64,000 nucleotides of DNA, from NCBI GenBank assembly GCA_963575745.1, contig CAUYUJ010012536.1, positions 349,448 through 413,447 on the forward strand, read 5' to 3'. Within the stretch, counting starts at the first letter, position 1. Each line of letters begins with the position of its first letter. This stretch comes from Prorocentrum cordatum (lineage: Eukaryota > Sar > Dinophyceae > Prorocentrales > Prorocentraceae). The position numbers were made by a program, and so were the translations under genes. Positions 29,368-40,794 of this stretch are shown in pieces. The notes under the pieces are model-generated. The model saw nothing but the letters and a program-made list of their open reading frames with translations, did not search any database and was not told where the DNA came from.

Positions 29368-30930
29368 CGCCAGTACCCCACGAGTCCACGGGTCTCAGGG
29401 CACTCAACGCCTCGTGGGCTTCAGCCAGGGGTAAGGCCTAGCCGATCCAGGCGGCGGCGGAAGAATCGAGTAATTGTTGGGCATCTTTGCTAGCGCCGCT
29501 TGGAGGGCATCTAGCTGTTGGGGCAGAGTGAAACGGCGGCCGTCTTGATGAGACGCCATATTTCTTTGGCCACGTGGTATATATAGAAGCTGAGGGCAGT
29601 AGCTAAAATGGCACTTTCCCGGGTGAGGTCACACGCGGGATATTGCACAGGAAGGCCAAGCCCGAGGCGGAGGAGTGGGCACGACGAGACGACAGCTCGA
29701 GGACGACAAACGAGATGGGTGAGGCGGGGGCACGTCAAATAGTGTGCAATGCGATCGGGTTGAGGGCACCCGAAAATGCAGCTCCACTTGATGTCCGTGA
29801 CGTGTAAGCGGTGAGTGGTCGTCCACCCCCCCGCAATCGTTTTGAGGTACGGCCATCGCACCATGGGTGGAGCCCGGCTCAAGATGTCCCGCACCAAATC
29901 CCACCGCTCCCTGAGCCGGATGGGGGTCGGACAAGAAAACCATGCGCGCAATCGCCGACCAATTAGCAACTGCAACTGGTCAGGATAAGCGTCGCCGGCC
30001 AGGGAGCGCTGATACACTCCCTGTATCCGCGGTCGACGATTAAGTGCGAACGCAGCGCGCAGGGCACCGCGCGCCCGCTGTTGGGCAACACGGAGGTGCG
30101 TTGAGGTAAGGGGAGGATTCGATGCTGGCGCGGCGGACGCAAGCTCGTGATAATATTGCACAATGGCCTGCTTGCGGGCCCAGCACGGTGCACACCACGT
30201 GCCAATGCTGAGAGCGGGAAGGCTCAGAGACTCCAGAGCGGCGACCTCCAATCGCCGATACAGCGGCCCCCAAATCGTGTCCAGCGTAACGGACGCGCAT
30301 CTCCATGCGCACGCCATGGCATTCGTGAGTAGAGAGGTGGGGGTAGGGGAAGGAGACCAATTGGCCAAAGAGAGGAACTCGGAGCGAGAGAACGAGTTCG
30401 GAGGGAGGTGGAGGGCCTTGTGGAGACCCCAAAACTCACGATCGTTCAAAGCCTTATCGACCGGAAAGAACTGTGCCACATATGACGTGCAAGTAAGCAC
30501 CGCAGAATTGTACAATCGCGATGCTAGGTCGGCTGACGACTGCAGCTCACCAAGCTCCGTGCACCTAGCGCACCACTTCATTGCGGGAACCTGCCACTCA
30601 TCAGCAAGAGTGGCCTCGGGGCCCTGCCACGTCCCGAGATATTTGGCCTTCCCACAAATTTGAAAAGTGGCCCATCCGGGAGCCCACCCTCGCAGCTCCG
30701 CCCGAAGCTGTTCGGCGAGGTCGGGGGTGAGAGTAGTCCAGAGGGAGACGAGAACGCATTTTATCGGTTTATCGGCTGCAAGCGTAGGGAAGCGACTCGT
30801 CGCAACTGTGAAAAATGTGGCTCCACTTCTCGCACGCGCGCAAGCTGGCGGAGGACCATGCCAATATCATCCGCACAGGCCCCGAGCGTTCCCGAGTCCT
30901 CCGTAGCGTGAGGGGGCGGCTGCGGCGGGG
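29368..30930 (-). mobile_element. LINE-B: 5'-truncated non-LTR retrotransposon
   Basis: Only the 3' part of a reverse-transcriptase ORF is left, from just before motif C to the stop at 29511, then a 140-base 3' UTR and a CTC tract. There is no RNase H, so this is a different lineage from LINE-A and LINE-D. Upstream of 30930 the sequence passes into GA-rich repeats. Confidence 0.85.
29511..30912 (-). pseudogene. LINE-B reverse transcriptase C-terminus, frameshifted
   Basis: The frame from about 30912 contains GACADDIGMVL, reverse transcriptase motif C (30880-30854). About 110 bases on, the reading frame shifts where CCGATAAA occurs twice in tandem (about 30762-30777). Past it the frame continues as KCVLVSLWTTL, GKAKYLGTWQG and the thumb region to the stop at 29511. 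Near the end, CIFGCPQPDRIAHYLTCP is the zinc-binding motif usual after LINE reverse transcriptases. The 356-residue open frame from the ATG at 30581 is a fragment, not a natural start. Dead copy. Confidence 0.88.
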
Positions 30931-30989
30931 CGGACATTCGGGCATTTGTTCGCCCTGCACACTGGCCTGGGCGAGAGGAGGGACAGGGG

Positions 30990-31400
30990 GCAGCAGGGGG
31001 GGGGGACGAGGACAGAGCGCGAGACAGGAGGCGAAGAGGAGGAGGAGGAGGAGGAGGAGGAGGAGAGGGAGGAAGGAGGAGTGAGGAGGAGGAGGAGGAG
31101 AGGAGGAGGAGGAGGAGGGGAGGAGGAGGAGGGGGAAGGGGGAGGAGAGGAGGGGGAGGGGAGGAGGACCTCCTCCTCCAAACCCTCCTCCCCCGTCCTA
31201 CACGTGTCAGCGGTGGAGCAATGGCCCCTCACGCCTGCTGCGACTGCGAGGGCGGCGCCGCGGCGGCGCCCACCGCCTGCCGCGGGGGGAGGGCGGGAGC
31301 TCGGCCCGCGGCCCGCACGCGCGCGCGGGGGCTCTCGATCCCTTCGCAGCCGAAGGGGTCCGGGAGCAACTGCCCAGGCCCTCCTCCTCCTTTTCCTCCT
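30990..31400. repeat. GA-rich tract running into the assembly gap
   Basis: GGAGGAGG repeats at 31035-31165, a GC-rich non-coding stretch, then CTCCTCCTCC up to the gap. Confidence 0.85.
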
Positions 31401-31500
31401 NNNNNNNNNNNNNNNNNNNNNNNNNNNNNNNNNNNNNNNNNNNNNNNNNNNNNNNNNNNNNNNNNNNNNNNNNNNNNNNNNNNNNNNNNNNNNNNNNNNN
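31401..31500. other. Assembly gap (100 N)
   Basis: Exactly 100 unknown bases between a CTC-type and a TAC-type microsatellite. The true length is unknown. Confidence 0.99.
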
Positions 31501-31553
<53 letters not shown>

Positions 31554-31561
31554 TACTACTA

Positions 31562-31654
<93 letters not shown>

Positions 31655-31679
31655 AACTACAACTACAACTACAACTACA

Positions 31680-31710
<31 letters not shown>

Positions 31711-31905
31711 ATACTACTACTACTCCTCCTTCCTCCTCCCCTCTCCTCATCCTCCTCTCTCCTGACTCCTCCTCCTCCTCTCCTCCCTCCTCCTCCTCCT
31801 TCCTCCTCCTCCTCCTCTTCCCATCCTCCTCCTCCACTCTCCCCTCCCCTCCACCTCCCCCCTCCTCCTCCTCCTCCTCCTCCTCCTCCTCCTCCTCCTC
31901 CTCAG
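31501..31905 (+). repeat. (TAC)n tract followed by (CTC)n tract
   Basis: 31501-31718 is TAC/ACT repeat with a short ACAACT block. From 31724 it is CTC/TCC to 31905. Confidence 0.95.
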
Positions 31906-31938
31906 GTGGGGAGGGAATGGACGGGATCAGAGGACTGC

Positions 31939-31968
31939 GCCGCATCGCCGATGCATCGGCGATGCGGC
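31939..31968. repeat. 30-bp perfect palindrome
   Basis: Centred on GATGCATC, arms GCCGCATCGCC / GGCGATGCGGC. Related GCCGATGCATCG words follow at about 32000-32020. Confidence 0.9.
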
Positions 31969-33468
31969 TCGATGCGGAGCCCGACACTCTGCACGCCGAT
32001 GTCGCCGATGCATCGCAGCCCGACCCGGAATACTCGGGCCATTTTTTTCTGGGAAGCCTCTAAGACTCTAAACTAGGTGGCGACATCCGAACCCTACCCA
32101 CACCAACCACCGATGCTCCTGAATGCATGGGGGGCGGGGGTGGTGTTCGGACTTCGCCGCGTGTTCAACGAATTCCGAGCCCTACCCCTGCCTCCCATCG
32201 AGGCTGCCTGAATTGCTGATCGGCCAGGGTCGGCGTCGGATTCCGCACCCTGAGACGTGGAAGCGTCTCCTGGGAGAGAGAAAGAGGGAGAGAGACAGAG
32301 AGAGGAACGAACAAACAACAGCCCATAAAAGTGCCAGTAGAACAATAAAACTCCAGCTTTGCGCCGGGATCTGGGAAATACGCATGTCTAATCGCCAAGC
32401 GTCGGTCTAACGCTTGTGCTGCACTCTCCCACTCCTCCGGCTGTCTGCGCACACAGAGAGCTTGCCGGTCATCGCCATTTCGCTTTCCAAAAAAGCACGG
32501 TCCACCCCTCCACTCCGAACCTGGGAAATCTTTGTCAGAACGGTGAAGTGCGATCTAGGGGCACCTGCCCGATGAATGGGGCACCGATCCAGATCAGGGC
32601 ACACTAGGGCCGGGGGCTGAGCCCGATCAGGCGGGACTGAACGGGATTACAGTCAGCCCGTATCACAAGGATGCGCGATGAGGATGCACGGGCCTTAGAT
32701 GGCCAAGTTGACACGTTTCGAGAAGGGCGCGGCCAGCAAACGGCCATGGATGGGCCGAAAGGCGGGTTGACTGTAGGCTGGATTGCAAGGGGTTTTGCCG
32801 GATCAAGCGGGACTGCGCCAGAGCGGGCCGATTTTCGACCACGGGCCTGCCAGTGCCGATGCTGAAGTCACCCCCCCAGGAGTTGCTGACACGTTCCCTA
32901 AAAAGGCACCAGCGACAATGACTTCTGAGACCGCGACGTTGCACCTAAGACTTCGAAAAGTGGGGTCGCGCGGCGACCTTGTGGGCGAAGCCAAGCGGAC
33001 CTGAAAACTCGGCACCGCCCGTCTCAGAAGCCCCTTTTCCTTGGGGGCCCTTTTGAAACCACACGAACTGCGTCCTAAAAGGCAAGCGAGTTTCGAGGAT
33101 CGAGGTGTCCGATGCGTGGCGGGGGGTCTCCCGGGGTCTGCCTGAGCCCCACAGAGAAACAAGTGGAAGGCGGTCGTCGTTTCGGCTTCTGGATCCCCGT
33201 TTCGCGCCACAGGACCGTCGGAAACCGACTGGGGATGACGAGTAGCTGCCCGGTGCGCGGCCCAAAGGTCCAAGGGCCCATGTCGTGAACATAGATCGTG
33301 ACGCTCTCGGCACGTGGGGGCGGAGGCGAAAAGGAAAGGGACTTCAACGAAGATTACCCCACCACGCCTGGGAGAGTGCACTGGTCAGACTAAGAAGTTG
33401 CAAGCTCACGCGCGGAACTGCAGCTTGCAAGAGCGAGCAGATGCGCTGGCTCATCTATATGTGTGTAT
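31969..33468. other. Intergenic, no gene recognised
   Basis: Includes a GAGAGA-rich patch (32275-32310) and degenerate AGCGGGATTA/GGCGGGACTG words (32620-32815). Minus-strand frames at 32803-33381 have no recognisable domain. Confidence 0.4.
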
Positions 33469-33469
33469 A

Positions 33470-33504
<35 letters not shown>

Positions 33505-33505
33505 A
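33469..33505 (+). repeat. (AAAT)n microsatellite
   Basis: Nine to ten tetranucleotide units. Confidence 0.95.
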
Positions 33506-34047
33506 TGTACATGTAAATATAGATACAAACACATGTGCGTACGACGCACGTTTTTCCATGTGGCCCAAGCAACTAAACCCAGACATTCAACGCAGGGTAC
33601 AACGAGGAACCAAAACGCAAGCACAGTGCGACGAGCAAGGGACGCCGCCATGAAGGGTATGGATCACAACATCCACGAAGCAGCGGCGCACAGAAAGGCT
33701 GCCACATAAACGGCAAGCCATTCGTGACACGTTCGGCAACTACCTTGATCTCTACAGATAGGGTGGATGTGCGGTGCGCGTTCGTTGTGTCTGCGTAGAA
33801 GCAGGATCGCTTGCCAGCGCGGGCCCGAAACAAAGCGCTGCCGCACTCGCGATGGGATGCCATAGACGTGATGCAACCGACGGCGGGGTGCAATCGCCGT
33901 AGTGCAGTACGGTACGCGTAGTGCAAGCTCTGTGGTGAAAGCCACAGTGTGCAACCCACGCAGCGCCAGCCCATGGGGTGCATTGCGTAGATCGCATCTG
34001 CATGGTGTAACCTCTGTGTCTCCACATTAAATGCTCGAGAGCAGGCG
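33506..34047. other. Intergenic, no gene recognised
   Basis: Repeated GTAGTGCA/GTGCAA words between 33880 and 33960; nothing else recognised. Confidence 0.4.
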
Positions 34048-35240
34048 GTGGGCTCCCGCTGGAGCCCAGGCCCTCAGGCCTGTCCGCAGGCCATCAGGCC
34101 CAAGCAAGCAGCACGCCCGCAGGCCTTCTCGCACGACAGGCTGAAGCGGAGCTCCCTCTGCCAGGGCGAGCGGCCCCAGGCTTACAGGCCGCCTGATCCG
34201 CCCGTGACGTCCACCACGAATTCTCCGAAGGCCATCGCCACATCCGTGCGCTTGCCCTTGGCACCCTCCCCCTCGCCGCCGAGCGAAGTTCCAGACGACT
34301 CACGGGTAATTAGGAGGCGCCCGCGCCACAGCAGCCGTTCCGCCAGTTCTACGAAACAGCTCCGCAGCCGCCGCCGCGGGCTCCCGCTTCCGACTCCACT
34401 GCGCCTGGCGCGCCAAGGCGACCGCCCACAGGTCGGACTCGCGGTCAGACATGCCCACGTCTGGCGCCACGGGCGCCGCCCCAGCCAGCCGTCTGCACGA
34501 GCACCAGGCCCGCGCGCAACACCGCGGCGGCCCCCCGCCGCTTCGCCGAACACCTCGTCGTCCATGCTGTCGTCCCCGTCCGGCCTCGCAGCTCCGGCAT
34601 CCGCCGCGCGACGAGGCCGACGGCCATCACCTGCGACTCCACCCTCCGCAGGCCCAGCACGACGCGCCTCCGCCAGGCGCTGGCGGCGGCGCCAGCGCCG
34701 CTCCGTGATCGCCTCCCCGGCGACCCCGGGAACTCGAGCGCGAGCTTCTTGGCCAGCCTCCGCAGCTCCAGCGTCCGCAGGCGGCTCTGGCCCGCGGCGC
34801 CGCAGCACGCAAATTGACAGACACTGCGGCTCGCGCCACCGCGGCCACCGTGCGCCGCGGCGCCTTGGCCTCCACCGCCGCACGAACAGCGGTCGCCAAG
34901 GGTGCGGCCCCGTCCACGCCAGCCATCGCTCCTACAGCACCGCGCGCACCAGCCATCACGCGGAGGCGGACGGCCGAGGCGGAGGAATATGCCCGCTTGA
35001 GCCGCATGCTCTGCGTCGTGCGATGTGTGGTTTGCAGGCCACGTGCTGCGCCAGGCAGCCCACATCGCAGGCCCGAGGCAGGCCCGGGCGGGCCCCTGAG
35101 CGAATGCCTTGCCATGACGTCGGGGCAGCCCGCCCGACCGTCGACCGAAGACGGGTTGTTGTTACAATTGTTGTTGAACCCTCCGGTGACCAGTGGGTTT
35201 TTCAATTGAAATGCGCTCCCCGGGGCTAGCACACTGCATT
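34048..35240. other. GC-rich block with unassigned open frames
   Basis: Several overlapping open frames (plus 34048-35229, minus 34883-34182, minus 35065-34445). The minus frames contain helical-looking stretches (LRRLAKKLALEFPGSPG; CFVELAERLLWRGRLL), but no domain is recognised and no frame is clearly preferred. A decayed coding exon is possible. Confidence 0.3.
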
Positions 35241-35299
35241 TTTCAAAAAAACACTCGGGTCAAACTGCGTCGTTGGCCACAACAACAACGGCTCCCGCC

Positions 35300-35900
35300 T
35301 GATATCTCCTCGCAATTTACTGGGGAATCGCGTTTTCGCGCAGGACTTCCTCACAATCTATACCGGAAGAACGCACTCGCGTGGGATCCCCTAACAATTT
35401 ATGCTGGAATGGCGCTCTCGCGTAGGACGTCTTCACAATAGATTCAACCGCCACGCCCTCGCCATGCAGGAATCGCTCTCTCTCTCCTGGGACTTCCGCA
35501 GAATTGACTGAGGAATCGCGCTCTCGCCCGAGATTTCCTGGCGAATTATGCAGGGCCCACACATCCGCGTAACATGCGTTTGTTACTTGAAATGCCCCTC
35601 CTGGGGTTCGCTATGTCTTTACTTGGGAAGGTCTTCTTGCTCAAACTGTGCCCCTGGCCCCCGGTTTAAAACAACGTAATTCCCAAAGCGCGCTCTCGCG
35701 AGGGACTTCCGAATCATTTAATGCAGGAATCACGCTGCCGCGTTGGACACCCTTGCAGTTTGTTTAGGCGCCGCGCCCTCGACACTCATGAACCACGCTC
35801 TCGGTATGGATGTCTTCAAGATTTACTGGGGAATCGCGCTATCGCTCGAGACTTCCTCGCGAGTCATGCAGGACGCACGCTTCAGCAACCCACCAGCTCG
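35300..35900 (+). repeat. Degenerate tandem repeat, about 50 bases
   Basis: Units of the form GGGACTTCCTCACAATTTA...GGAATCGCGCTCTCGC recur about ten times with heavy divergence. Similar CGCTCTCGCC words lie at about 40090-40620. Confidence 0.65.
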
Positions 35901-36544
35901 ACCTGGCAGTCTAGGCCCGCCTTCCCGACCCGCCCGTTAGGGTCTACCCGTCCAGTCTGCCCGTCTGGTCCTGTCACGTGTGTTCTGCTCCTAGCCCCCC
36001 TCCTGCTATCTTATATCGTGTTCCATCTTCCTCCCTCACCCCCCTTGCCCCTTCCTTCCATCCGTCCTCCCCTTCCCTGCCTTGGGGGCTGCACGAAATA
36101 CACGTTGCAGGTAAGCAAGATACACCCCGAAGGGGGTACGATCAAGGACGAAGAGGGCGGGCATCGAGGGCTTGGGATATACGTGCCGAGTGGCGCGCGA
36201 GCAGGGCAGAGCGAACAGTCCGAACATGATTGTTGTTGTTGCTGGTGTTGCTGGTGTTGACTTCTTGTGCTGGCTAGCGAAGCCATCGAGTCTGTTGCGG
36301 AGAAGGGTTCGGAGTTGGTGTGTGTGGGTGGGAGGGCTGCGCCGTCGGCACGCGCGCTCGCACAAGAGCCAAGAGAGCGACAAGCGTGAGCTGCGTGTGT
36401 GCATCACACGGGGCGCCATGGCGCGGGGCGGAAGCGCCAGCCGGGAACCTCGTCCGCTGACCCTCGGCGCGTGTAGGCCAAAGCTTGTGTGATATTAGGA
36501 GGCAGCTACTGGGAGGCTTCCGTCGGAAGGACTAAGGAGGATTA

Positions 36545-36670
36545 AGCCCCATTGGGGGGCTGTTACGCCAAAATGGGGCGTCGGATCAAGCGGCATTAAG
36601 CCGGATTCAGCCGGCTCAAGCGGGATTAAGCCGGATTAAGCGGGATTGCGCGCGATTAAGCCAGATTTCG
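36545..36670 (+). repeat. AGCCGGATTA / AGCGGGATTA minisatellite
   Basis: About ten degenerate units of 10-12 bases. Confidence 0.8.
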
Positions 36671-36989
36671 GACAAGGGCTAAACCAGAATTCCTCCCAGG
36701 AGTTGCATCCGAATTGATGGTGTTGTCGCTTGCCCGCCCTCCAGCCTGGAAGGATCCACGAGTAACACAACTCGGCATGGTGGGATCCCCCAGGTGCGGC
36801 CGACCCGCACCGGCGCGACGTCATGCAACTCTGGGGGTCTCCCGTGCTGGGTGCCAGCGGACAAAACAGAGAACGTCAAACCTGCTGTGCCTGCCCGATA
36901 CAGGCGAAACTGGGCGTCCAGGAACTACGCACCTCCAGGGGAGTCGGCGCTCCAAAGCGTCGCCGTCCAACCGCCGCCTTCCATCCGAC

Positions 36990-37250
36990 GCCATAGCGCC
37001 GTCCAACCAACGCCTTCGCGCCATGGGTTTTGTCCTGGGCAACACACGCCAGGCGACTCCATTTGGGCGAAATGCTCAAAATACTCAAAAATACTTCGAC
37101 AATGCTCCAAAATGATCAGAACATCGTCCCCAGACTATTTTTTGATATGTTGGATTTTCCCTCCTGTAGAGGGACAGGCCCGACTTAACCTTAGCGCCAT
37201 CCGACCAACGGCTTAGCGCCATGGGTTTGGTCCTGGGCAAAACACGCCAA
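36990..37250. mobile_element. Family A-like element (copy 8) inside a duplicated block
   Basis: The right end GTAGAGGGACAGGCCCGACT is a clear family A terminus (ends 37188); the left end is eroded. On both sides lies a duplicated host segment (GCGCCATGGGTTT, GTCCTGGGCAA, ACACGCCA) at about 37016-37060 and 37213-37250. Confidence 0.55.
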
Positions 37251-37548
37251 GGGACTCCACACCTCTAACGTCCTTCCAGGTCCAGCTGCGAAGCGGTACC
37301 TCGACAAGCACAACGATCAATTGAGGCTCCACCCTGTTCCGTCCTGGCAGGTCAAGCTCCGACGTGCTGGCTCGAGCACGTGCATCGAGAGCGAATTCAA
37401 GAAACCACGACTGAGCACGGAGAGCTTCCGCGCAGACGCAGGTGTGACGACACGCGTTGGCGACCATGGTCGGGCGACCATGAGAGCCAACCGTGACGAG
37501 GCGCCAAGCAGACAAATGTGATCAGATCGAGCACTGCGGGGCGATGTT

Positions 37549-37726
37549 TGATGGGCCTGTTTTCCACCACCACCACCATCAGTTGGCGGGGGAGGGGGTC
37601 CTCCTCCTGCTCCTCCTCCTCCTCCTCTTCGCCCTCCTCCTCCTCCTCCTCCTCCTCGTCCTCCACCTCCTTCCCCCCTCCAACTTATGGTGGTGGTGAT
37701 GGAGGTGGTGGAACCCAGGCCCATCA
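37549..37726. mobile_element. Family C element, copy 1
   Basis: 178 bp, left TGATGGGCCTGTTTTCCACC, right GGTGGTGGAACCCAGGCCCA then TCA; inverted ends of about 40 bases around a CTC-rich core. Perfect 5-bp target duplication ATGTT (37544-37548 and 37727-37731). Confidence 0.92.
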
Positions 37727-37849
37727 ATGTTGCTGGGCCGCGCCACGCGCTTCCTGGTTGCGCGAGGTGGCGCTGGTATCCAGGACTGGAGCTGCGTTCC
37801 CTGTTGCTGGGCACGGCGGCCGCCCTCTAGCCCACTCGGGCAAACATGC

Positions 37850-37880
37850 CACACGCCCCCCCCCCCCCCCCCCTCCCCCC
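37850..37880 (+). repeat. Poly-C run
   Basis: About 20 C residues after ACACGC; length error-prone. Confidence 0.9.
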
Positions 37881-37984
37881 CTCCTAAGCGAAGGGGCATG
37901 ATTCACACTTCGCCTGCCGCAGCCTCACTGGGGCGCGCTGCAGGTCCCGCCCGTCCCCGCAGTGCTGCCGCGCAGGGCCCGACT

Positions 37985-38115
37985 GAGCCAGAAGCCTCCT
38001 CCCCCTGAGGGCTGGAGCAGCGTGCGCCGAGGCGCCGCTGGGGGGCCCAGCGCAGATCCGCGAGATTCGCGCGGACCGCCAAAAGATTATGTTTACGTCG
38101 TTTTCTGTACTTCGA
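37985..38115. repeat. Family F-like partial element
   Basis: GGGGCCCAGCGCAGATCCG and GCGCGGACCGCCAAAAG, followed by ATGTTTACG, match the right half of family F. The left half is missing or diverged. Confidence 0.55.
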
Positions 38116-38219
38116 TCCACCCTCCACAGGATCGGTCATGTCCAGCTTGCCGAGCCGCGTTCAGCCGCGGCGACGAGAACCTCAGACGAAGCCAGGACGA
38201 GGATGAGATGGGAAGAATG

Positions 38220-38345
38220 TACATCGAACATATGTGAGATCTGGAGGCTCTGGAGGATGTCTCGGGCGCTGCGGCCTTTCCAGAGCCCTTCGGGACGCTC
38301 TGCGAGCGTCCTTGAACGCTCTGGAACGGATTTGTCCTCGTCCTA
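38220..38345 (+). repeat. Family N repeat, copy 1
   Basis: GATGTCTCGGGC, GCGGCCTTTCCAGAGC and CTCTGGAACGGA match 53705-53820 in order. Confidence 0.7.
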
Positions 38346-39054
38346 GCGCAGGCAGGCCTGAGCCCGCTAAATCGGCCACAAACGCCAACAAGCTCCAAAA
38401 CGATAGCGGCCATCGGTCGTCAGGGGCGCCCCACCCCATTGCGGAGCACCCCCCTCGGACGAGGCCAAACCTACCCCTTCCCTGGCAAACCTCTGGACGC
38501 GTCGGCGACGCCGCGTTCCGCAAGTCCGGCTCCACATCGAGCCGCACTGGGACGAGCCCCTCGCCCACGCCCAAGACGTGGGCGAACTGCCGGAGGGGGT
38601 GCCTCGGGGGTACAGCCGGGCTTCTGAAATAAGGAACGCTAAATAGGGAACGAAGCCCCTCTGCGGCTTCAAACCAGCCTGGGTGCACGAGAAGGGCTAG
38701 AGGAACCACCGCGGAAGGACGTGAGGAACATCGAACCCCCTCCGAATCCCGACTGCTCCCTATTGCAGCGTCTTGGCTGTAAGCAGGAGGGGCCGCTGCG
38801 CCGGGAGTCAGTTGGCCCCACGTCCTGACCCTCGCCCTGCCCCGCTCGTCGGGAGCGGCCAAGAGGGGGGTGTCCAAGAGGGGGTGGGTGCAGATCAAGA
38901 CTGGCGGGCGGCACGTGCTCGGCCCCGCGGGGGGGCCAGGGACGTCACGACATAAGAAGAGGCGCCGTGTGAGATCTGGGGAAACATCACGGCCCACGCC
39001 ATGATATCCACCCCCACCTAGTCATCACCCCCCTCTTTTCCGCCCCCGACGTGC
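38346..39054. other. Intergenic, no gene recognised
   Basis: A minus-strand frame (38997-38182) is open for 271 codons but partly covers repeat N and shows no domain. Confidence 0.4.
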
Positions 39055-39057
39055 CGA

Positions 39058-39150
39058 TGCCGCTACTCCCCGGACCTCCCCCGGAGTGCGTTCTGACAAC
39101 AATCTCGAGGCGGGTCCAGCGGTGACGACGAGAGCCTCCGAGGAGGCCCA
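39058..39150 (+). repeat. Family O repeat, copy 2
   Basis: CCCCGGACCTCCCCCGGAGT and GCGTTCTGACAACAATCTCG align with 22735-22830. Confidence 0.6.
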
Positions 39151-40790
39151 CCAAGTGGAAGACGAGGAAAGGCACCCCCCCTCTTGTCCGCCCCCGAGCT
39201 CGAGGAGGAGGAGGAGGAGGAGGAGGAGGAGGAGGGATGGAGGGAGGGAGGGAGGGAGGCCAGCCGCTCACGGAGGCGGAGAGCCGGGCGCGCCGCCGAG
39301 TAGTGCGAGCCGGCGGCCGCCCCGGGTCCCGCGCCGCTGCCGTGGGCGAGGCCGGGGTCGGCCACGGCACCTCGTCGAGGAGGGGGGCTCGGAGGCGGGG
39401 GATGGAGGAGAAGCGAGGCGACGATAACCTGATGGCGTCGTCGTCGTTCTTCTCCCCCTCTCCTCCTCCTCCTCCTCCTCCTCCTCCTCCTCCTCCTCCT
39501 CCTCCTCCTTTTCCTCTTCCATCCTCCTCCTCCTCCTTTTCCTCCTCCATCCTCCTGCTGCTCGAATTCACACCTCCTGCTCGACCACCCGCCCCCGGAG
39601 CCGTTTCCAGCAATTTTCTACACGTCGAGGTCCTTCCCCCCTCGTCTGCTCCTGTGATACGTGTCCTCGTTTCCCTCCCACGTCTCGTTCATCTCCAATT
39701 CCCTCTCTCTCCACCCTTCTCACCGGGTCCACCACATCTGAATACATTTCTTCCTTTCACTGATTTTATGTCCTTCATTCCTGCATATTCCTCCCGCTGC
39801 TTCGTTCTAGCCCATCATCATCCTTCTTCACGTCATCTGGTCCATGTGTTCCGCTCCATGTTCCTCCTCCTCCTCCTCCTCCTCCTCCTCCTTCGTCCCT
39901 GCTCCTGATAGGTAACTCCTCCTCACCTTACGTGTTGGTAGGGTGGGCGGGGAAAACTCGCCTTAGACCTCCTTCTTCGTGTCTCGAAACATAGGTTTTC
40001 TAGCCATTGCGCGGATAGGGTGGGGTCGTTGTCTAGATGTGGCTTCTGCCATATCGCCGCACAGATTCGTTGTATCAGCTCCCAACAACTGCATGTACGG
40101 AGGACGGGTCGCTCTCAAATGCGGTTCTCGCCAAGCGCCGCGACCATTCGCACCAAAAACGTCAAGCTCTCACACGGTTGACGGGAGCTCTGACAATTAT
40201 CCTCTAAAGGTTGGATATTCTACCTGCTTGCCATCTTGATATCACGTCGTTCGGAAATTGTGAATGGGGAGCAATGATAGGGTGATCGCACGCCTTGGGA
40301 CTTTTTTTTGTTGGCGCGTGGTGATGCATCCATTTAACCCGTGCTACAAAGTCGCTGAGCTTGACTTATGATACCTTAACTCGTGCTTCACCCAGGTTAA
40401 CTTTACTCAGTTTTACTGTACCAAATTCAACGTAAGTCGTGCTTAAGACCTCGCCTCAACACTGCGCGCATTCGTCTTAAATCCTCCCATTAGTTGAGCG
40501 ACTGGAAGGAGGGTCGTTTTCAAAATGTAGCTCTCCCCCGAGTGGCGCGCAAATTCTTTTCATAACGTAACACAGATGGAGGGGGAGGGCGTTTCCAAGA
40601 TGCCGCTCTCGCCTTGGCGCCAAGCCCACTCGCTCTGAGACCCGTCGGAGAGATACGATCATGAAGAGGAGGCCTGGTTCCAACTCTGGCTCTCGCACCA
40701 GCGTCGTTTACACTCGCCCCACGACTCGCCCCACGATGTGCCAACAACTATACGAATTCACGGCGGCTCCTTTTTTCAAACTGTGGGAAT
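39151..40790. other. Non-coding with CTC tracts, then unassigned sequence
   Basis: CTC tracts at 39462-39512 and 39858-39893, C/T-rich between. From 39970 the GC content drops; 40080-40630 has degenerate CGCTCTCGCC words like those at 35300-35900. No gene recognised. Confidence 0.5.
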
Positions 40791-40794
40791 GGCC

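Noticed and set aside
30581-30583. ATG at 30581 as a genuine protein start
   Set aside because: Coding similarity to reverse transcriptase continues upstream past it in the same frame.
38182-38997. 271-codon minus-strand open frame
   Set aside because: Runs through repeat family N and has no recognisable domain.
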